Assembly (NCBI GenBank): GCA_946403625.1
Contig: CAMJAP010000003.1
Span: forward strand, 1 to 64,000
Source of the DNA: an uncultured Lachnospiraceae bacterium
GTDB lineage: Bacteria > Bacillota > Clostridia > Lachnospirales > Lachnospiraceae
Reading direction: 5' to 3'
DNA length: 64,000 nucleotides
Shown: in pieces, positions 60,146-64,000 of the stretch
How positions within the stretch are numbered: position 1 is the stretch's first letter
Layout of the letters: every line of letters starts with the position of its first letter
Position numbers and translations under genes: made by a program
Notes under the pieces: generated by a model
Database searches by the model: none
Told to the model about the DNA's origin: nothing
The model's input: only the letters and a program-made list of their open reading frames with translations

Positions 60146-61970
60146 ACCCGGCGTATGGTTTATGACGCGTCATACACTGAAGTATGTTTTTAAGACCGCA
60201 TGGCAGGAAAAGAAGATCGTATTTTTACTCTACTTTATCAAGCTCATAGGACTGATCCTGGGAGAACTCAAACTCCTGTTGCTGCCCAAACTCCTGGTGG
60301 ATGAAGTGGTGGCCATTAGCGAAGGCGCGGCAGTGGATGTGCATCTTCATAATGCGATCCGGTATGTGGTACTTACGGTGGGCGCGGAGCTTTTATCCAG
60401 GACGCTGGGGAACATAGCCGATTCGTCGCTGGCTTACTGCTCGGTATATCTGGATCGTATACTTACATACAGGCTGTGCGAAAAGAGTATGGATATGGAT
60501 TTCCAGCACACGGAAGATCCCGAGGTGCTGGACCAGCGGACCAAGGCACAGGAGGGAATATCCTGGTACAGCGGAGGGATCACGGGTATGCTGGGTGTCG
60601 TATGCAGCGTGGCTTATAACATAGCGCTGATGCTCACATCCGTCACATTGTTTATGTTTTACTGTCCGCTGATCTTGCCGATACAGATCATTGGCATGGG
60701 ACTCATCACTTACTTTAACTTCCGCTCACAGAAGATCGCTACGGAAGCGTTTATGAAACTGGGCAAACTGAACCGCCTGTTTTTCTATTATCTGTATGAG
60801 GTGGCGTCGCAAAAATTCGGCAAGGATGCCAGACTTTATGACAGCAGTGATCTGATGAGCAGAAGGGCCGCAAAGTTCGGAAACGAAAGCGTGGAAGTGT
60901 TCAGGAATCGTTCGGAAGGTACGGTAAAGAACGATTACAAGGGAAATATCGTAAATGCTTTCCGGGATGCGCTGAGCTATTTCTATATCGGTTACCGCAC
61001 ACTGAAAGGTTTTTTGACACTGGGCGATCTGACCATGTGCATTTCCGCAGCCAGCAGGCTTTACCAGAGTTTGCTGGGGATCGGCAAGGGCGTTCAGAGC
61101 CTAACGGAAAAGTGCGGATACGCATATCAGTTCCTGGTATATCTGGATTATCCGGATGCGCTTTCTAAGGGCAGCGAAAAGATCCGGGAAGGTGAGCACG
61201 AGATCGTCTTTGAAAATGTGTCCTTTAAATATCCGAGGGCAGAAGAATATGTGCTTAAGAATGTGAACATAAAGATCAGGTCCGGGGAACACTTATCCAT
61301 CGTGGGATTGAACGGAGCAGGAAAGACGACTTTTATAAAACTGCTGTGCAGGCTCTATGATGTGAGCGAAGGCCGTATACTGATCGACGGTGTAGACATC
61401 AAGGATTATTCCATCGAAGAATACAGAAAGCTTTTTGCCGTGGTGTTCCAGGACTTCCAGTTGTTTGCTTTCTCGCTCAAGGATAATGTGGCTATGGGCC
61501 GGGCAGATGAAGATATGGATGAAACCAAAGTGGAAGAGTCGCTGAAACTTTCCGGACTGTATGAAGATGCGATCAAACTGGATGAAGGCATGGATACCCT
61601 GCTGTTTAAGAGTTTTGATGAACATGGAACAGAGCTTTCGGGTGGTCAGCGTCAGAAGGCAGCGATCAGCAGGGCGTTATACAGAAATGCGCCGATCGTC
61701 ATACTGGATGAGCCTACGGCAGCATTAGATCCGATCGCCGAATACGACATTTATAAAAAGTTTGATACACTTGTGGGCGGTAAGTCTGCGATCTACATAT
61801 CTCACCGGCTTTCCAGCTGTAAGTTTTGCGATCGCATTGCCGTATTCTCCGACAAGACCATTCGGGAGTACGGTACGCACGAAGAACTTGTTAAAAAAGA
61901 AAACGGGATCTATGCCGAAATGTTTGCAGCGCAGTCGCAATACTATACAAACTCAGGATTCTGTGCATAA
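60114..61970 (+). CDS. ABC transporter half (permease fused to ATPase), second subunit
   Basis: GTG start at 60114, eight bases after GGAGG; the frame extends further upstream inside the first subunit but without a ribosome site. 618 residues: six membrane helices (about 25-320), then an ATPase with Walker A GLNGAGKTT, Q-loop FQDFQLF, canonical signature LSGGQRQK, Walker B IVILDEPTAALDP and H-loop ISHRLSSC. Both nucleotide sites look intact. Paired with the gene above; ends at a strong terminator. Confidence 0.92.
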   Translation: MKAKTQKKDDKPGVWFMTRHTLKYVFKTAWQEKKIVFLLYFIKLIGLILGELKLLLLPKLLVDEVVAISEGAAVDVHLHNAIRYVVLTVGAELLSRTLGNIADSSLAYCSVYLDRILTYRLCEKSMDMDFQHTEDPEVLDQRTKAQEGISWYSGGITGMLGVVCSVAYNIALMLTSVTLFMFYCPLILPIQIIGMGLITYFNFRSQKIATEAFMKLGKLNRLFFYYLYEVASQKFGKDARLYDSSDLMSRRAAKFGNESVEVFRNRSEGTVKNDYKGNIVNAFRDALSYFYIGYRTLKGFLTLGDLTMCISAASRLYQSLLGIGKGVQSLTEKCGYAYQFLVYLDYPDALSKGSEKIREGEHEIVFENVSFKYPRAEEYVLKNVNIKIRSGEHLSIVGLNGAGKTTFIKLLCRLYDVSEGRILIDGVDIKDYSIEEYRKLFAVVFQDFQLFAFSLKDNVAMGRADEDMDETKVEESLKLSGLYEDAIKLDEGMDTLLFKSFDEHGTELSGGQRQKAAISRALYRNAPIVILDEPTAALDPIAEYDIYKKFDTLVGGKSAIYISHRLSSCKFCDRIAVFSDKTIREYGTHEELVKKENGIYAEMFAAQSQYYTNSGFCA

Positions 61971-61972
61971 GG

Positions 61973-62006
61973 AAAAGGTGCCTGTCACGCGGTGGCAGGC
62001 ACTTTT
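61973..62006 (+). terminator. Intrinsic terminator after the ABC operon
   Basis: GTGCCTGTCAC and GTGGCAGGCAC form an eleven-base stem (one wobble) with loop GCG and flanking A4/T4. Confidence 0.92.
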
Positions 62007-62010
62007 AAAT

Positions 62011-62082
62011 TAGAACGATATTCTAAAATAATGTTGACAAAGGACAGGCACGATGCTATCTTGAAAATAGAACGATATTCTA
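62011..62082 (+). promoter_or_regulatory. Promoter with two TetR-type operators for the EFR1/TetR operon
   Basis: The sequence TAGAACGATATTCTA (arms TAGAA/TTCTA around CGATA) occurs twice, at 62011-62025 and 62068-62082. Between them lie TTGACA (62034-62039) and TATCTT (62057-62062), spaced by 17. One operator is just upstream of -35, the other at the start point. The TetR protein at 62976 is the probable ligand. Confidence 0.8.
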
Positions 62083-62101
62083 ATTATAGGAGGGCGCGGA
62101 T

Positions 62102-62983
62102 ATGAAAGCACGGATCTATTATTTTACCGGTACAGGGAACAGTATGCGGGCAGCGAGAGTGATCGCGGCGGGATTGGACAATGCAGAGATCGTATCGATG
62201 CGCTCGCGTCCGGAGGATGTGCCGGCAACGGATTGTGATGTGGTCGGCTTTGTCTATCCGGTCTATCATTGGACGATGCCTGCACCGGCGATCTCCTTTG
62301 TGAAACGTCTGGAGATCAATAAAGATGCGTATGTTTTCGTGGTAGCGATGCCGAGTTTTATCTGCGGTATAGCATGTGAACGGCTGGCGTCACTGCTTTC
62401 GAAGAAAGGCATCCGCATTGCCTATGGGAATCTGGTACACAGCGTGGCGAACTATGTGATCGTGTATCCGCCGTTCCCGTCACCGAAACTGCGTGTGCCG
62501 GCAACGGAACGCAAATTGAAAAAGATCGCAGCGGAGATTGCGGAACGAAAACACAGACCGATCCCGCACAGCAGCCGGATGCTCCGATGGCGGATGCGTT
62601 CGTTTATGGGGCCGTATCTGGAACTGCAAAAATATGCGGATAACCCGTTTACGGTCAGTGATGTGTGTATCTCATGCGGACTGTGCACCAGGGTATGTCC
62701 GTGCAAGAATCTTACTATGGAGAACGGCAAGCCGGTATTTCATCATCATTGTGCCAATTGTATGGCGTGTGTGGTCAATTGTCCGAAACGAGCGATCGGA
62801 TATGAGATCACCGGGGGCGACCGGAAACTGTTGGATGCATCCACTTCCAAGACGCCGCTGGTAAAAATCATGGGATTGCCGCCGAAACGAAAGCTGTATC
62901 GCAATCCGTATATCACAGCGGCGGATCTGTGCAAAGATCGGGAAAGTGCGGATCAAAAGAGCAGGGAGAAGAACCATGGCTAA
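62102..62983 (+). CDS. EFR1-family protein (flavodoxin-like domain plus two 4Fe-4S clusters)
   Basis: The N-terminal flavodoxin-like domain (about 1-160) has YYFTGTGNSMRAARVI and GFVYPVYHWTMP. The C-terminal part carries two 4Fe-4S motifs: CISCGLCTRVCP (near 184) and CANCMACVVNCP (near 213). 293 residues, cytoplasmic. It is probably an electron-transfer protein that is switched on under stress or by an inducer of the adjacent TetR repressor. GGAGGG precedes the ATG. It overlaps the TetR gene by eight bases. Confidence 0.92.
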   Translation: MKARIYYFTGTGNSMRAARVIAAGLDNAEIVSMRSRPEDVPATDCDVVGFVYPVYHWTMPAPAISFVKRLEINKDAYVFVVAMPSFICGIACERLASLLSKKGIRIAYGNLVHSVANYVIVYPPFPSPKLRVPATERKLKKIAAEIAERKHRPIPHSSRMLRWRMRSFMGPYLELQKYADNPFTVSDVCISCGLCTRVCPCKNLTMENGKPVFHHHCANCMACVVNCPKRAIGYEITGGDRKLLDASTSKTPLVKIMGLPPKRKLYRNPYITAADLCKDRESADQKSREKNHG

Positions 62984-63545
62984 GCGTGGAGAGACAAGAG
63001 AAAAGATCGTGGCTGCGGCTACAAAAGTGTTTTTTGCATATGGATTTGAAGCGACTTCGGTCAAGATGATATTGGAAGAGGCGGATGTGGTTGCCGGTAG
63101 TTTCTATCATTTCTTCCCTTCCAAAGAGGCGTTGTTTGAGGCGGTGGTGGAAAACTTCCTGACGGACTATTCCGGGCAGATCAGCGGGATCCTGCAGCAG
63201 GACGGGCTGGGAATGGAAGAAGTGACGGATCGTTTTTTGGATGTGTTTATCAAAAGTACAAAAGTATATAGCGAGGTGCTGCAGGGAGACCGGCTGCACT
63301 GGACGGTTCAGAGCGCGCTGCGGGACAAGACATTTCAGACGATGGCAGGACCGATCGCAGCGTATCTTGCAAAGCAGGAAGCAGAAGGCACCATAAAAAA
63401 GAAACTGGATGTGGAGGCAGAGACTCTTGCGTGGCTCCTGATCCGCGGATCCGAGGCGGTGATCCATAGCAAAAAGAAGCCGAAGAATAAAGCGGAACTG
63501 AAAAAGCGACTGCTGGAGTATTGGGGAACGCTGGTAGAGTTTTGA
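62976..63545 (+). CDS. TetR/AcrR-family repressor
   Basis: The ATG at 62976 follows AGGGAGAAG; earlier in-frame codons lie inside EFR1. The 189-residue protein has an N-terminal HTH (about 8-55: KIVAAATKVFFAYGFEATSVKMI, SFYHFFPSKEALFEAV) and a helical ligand domain. It is co-transcribed with EFR1 and probably binds the duplicated operator at 62011 and 62068, so the operon would be self-regulated. Confidence 0.93.
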   Translation: MAKRGETREKIVAAATKVFFAYGFEATSVKMILEEADVVAGSFYHFFPSKEALFEAVVENFLTDYSGQISGILQQDGLGMEEVTDRFLDVFIKSTKVYSEVLQGDRLHWTVQSALRDKTFQTMAGPIAAYLAKQEAEGTIKKKLDVEAETLAWLLIRGSEAVIHSKKKPKNKAELKKRLLEYWGTLVEF

Positions 63546-63552
63546 TCGCAGA

Positions 63553-63569
63553 AGAACCGTCCCTTTGTC
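63553..63569 (+). repeat. Short AGAACCGTCCC repeat, third copy
   Basis: AGAACCGTCCCTTTGTC matches the pair at 26212 and 26255 at 15 or 16 of 17 positions. It lies just after the TetR stop. Confidence 0.5.
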
Positions 63570-63616
63570 TGTTGGTTTTCACCCCCTTGTGATATTTATA
63601 AACTGTAATTTAGGCG

Positions 63617-63721
63617 TTGCAATTTTAGCTTATTTATTGTATTATATAAAAAACAGACAAGTATGATGTAATAAACATACCAAATGTGTCTGAAAAGATG
63701 TTTGGAATACATTTTCAGACA
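63617..63721 (+). promoter_or_regulatory. Promoter and leader hairpin of the right-edge ATPase gene
   Basis: TTGCAA and TATTAT (63617-63645) are spaced by 17. In the leader, TGTCTGAAAA (63687) and TTTTCAGACA (63712) form a perfect ten-base hairpin without a T tract after it, so it is not a terminator. It could be an operator or RNA element. Confidence 0.5.
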
Positions 63722-63744
63722 ACTATAATCGGAGGCGGCGCATC

Positions 63745-64000
63745 ATGAACATAATCGGGAGAAGAGAGGAACAAAAAATGCTTTCAGACTGCCTGGATTC
63801 CGGGCGCCCGGAGTTTATGGTGGTATATGGCAGAAGACGCATTGGAAAAACTTTTCTTATCAGGGAGTATTTTGATCACAGGTTTTCGTTTTACGCTACG
63901 GGCGTCAATGATGTGAATATGTCAGAACAGCTGGGGTATTTTGCCGAAAGCCTGAAGGAGTACGGTTCTGAAGAAGAAGGACGGCCGGAAAATTGGAGAG
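63745..64000 (+). CDS. AAA ATPase of the archaeal-type/DUF234 group, 3' end cut by window
   Basis: The ATG follows GGAGG by nine bases. The 85 visible residues start NIIGRREEQKMLSDCL and hold a P-loop GRRRIGKTFLI near residue 30, as in the ATP-binding proteins often paired with a C-terminal DUF234 domain. The gene runs off the right edge, so completeness, neighbours and function cannot be judged. Confidence 0.8.
   Translation, partial: MNIIGRREEQKMLSDCLDSGRPEFMVVYGRRRIGKTFLIREYFDHRFSFYATGVNDVNMSEQLGYFAESLKEYGSEEEGRPENWR

Noticed and set aside
63687-63721. Inverted repeat as a transposon end or terminator
   Set aside because: There is no transposase, no target duplication and no T tract after the hairpin.

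Overview
The window reads as a piece of chromosome from a low-to-mid GC Gram-positive anaerobe of the class Clostridia, most likely Lachnospiraceae. The evidence is gene order and content: mnmG-parB-DUF4446-serS, rho-rpmE-DUF1385-prmC-prfA, meso-diaminopimelate dehydrogenase, a class B sortase, cytoplasmic GH5/GH3 enzymes, a GGGtGRT gene pair and a Gram-positive exosortase (XrtG) locus. Shine-Dalgarno sites are strong, GTG and TTG starts are fairly common, and most transcription units end in clear intrinsic terminators. I see no prophage, insertion sequence, CRISPR array or rRNA. One tRNA gene (Arg, CCT) is present.

Layout. 1-4829: near-origin housekeeping genes (mnmG cut by the left edge, parB, DUF4446, serS); rsmG and parA are not found between mnmG and parB. 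4857-8324: a secreted GH25 lysozyme with choline-binding-like repeats, tRNA-Arg and a DUF3048 lipoprotein. 8463-13679: cation/proton antiporter, small lipoprotein and rarA, facing a radical-SAM gene and malic enzyme. 14015-19861: rho, rpmE, DUF1385, prmC, prfA and sortase B. 19874-26131: an AraC regulator next to a sugar-binding-domain/GGDEF fusion, a GH5 glucanase and a GH3 beta-glucosidase, a plausible beta-glucan oligosaccharide sensing and hydrolysis unit.

26392-38117 is the most distinctive region: a nine-gene locus built around the exosortase XrtG. It has a candidate sorted surface protein with a C-terminal TM/basic tail, the exosortase (Cys97, Arg139, His159), an associated GT2 glycosyltransferase, a membrane sensor with what looks like a decayed GGDEF domain, two proteins of the 6-pyruvoyl-tetrahydropterin synthase fold, a large GT-C-like membrane protein, a glycosidase-like lipoprotein and a TPR/MORN membrane protein. 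Several genes overlap by 4 bases. The function of such loci is not established.

38330-48650: an orphan gene, an SPFH/ribbon-helix-helix pair under a palindromic operator, a possible papain-like protein, an acyl-ACP thioesterase, ddh, a zinc-ribbon/TPM pair, and a DtxR-type regulator divergent from an Fe-S-scaffold-like/GGGtGRT pair. 48752-57106: a second sugar-binding/GGDEF fusion divergent from an apparent operon with an unknown protein, a MoxR-like AAA+ ATPase with a coiled-coil extension, a vWA-like (DUF7192-like) protein, a helical protein, a methyltransferase and a small tyrosine-phosphatase-like protein. 57370-63545: an XRE regulator with two ABC half-transporters, then an EFR1 flavodoxin/ferredoxin-TetR pair under duplicated operators. 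The right edge cuts an ATPase gene.

Two short interspersed repeat families lie in the intergenic spaces. All family names come from reading translated sequence; no database search was run.
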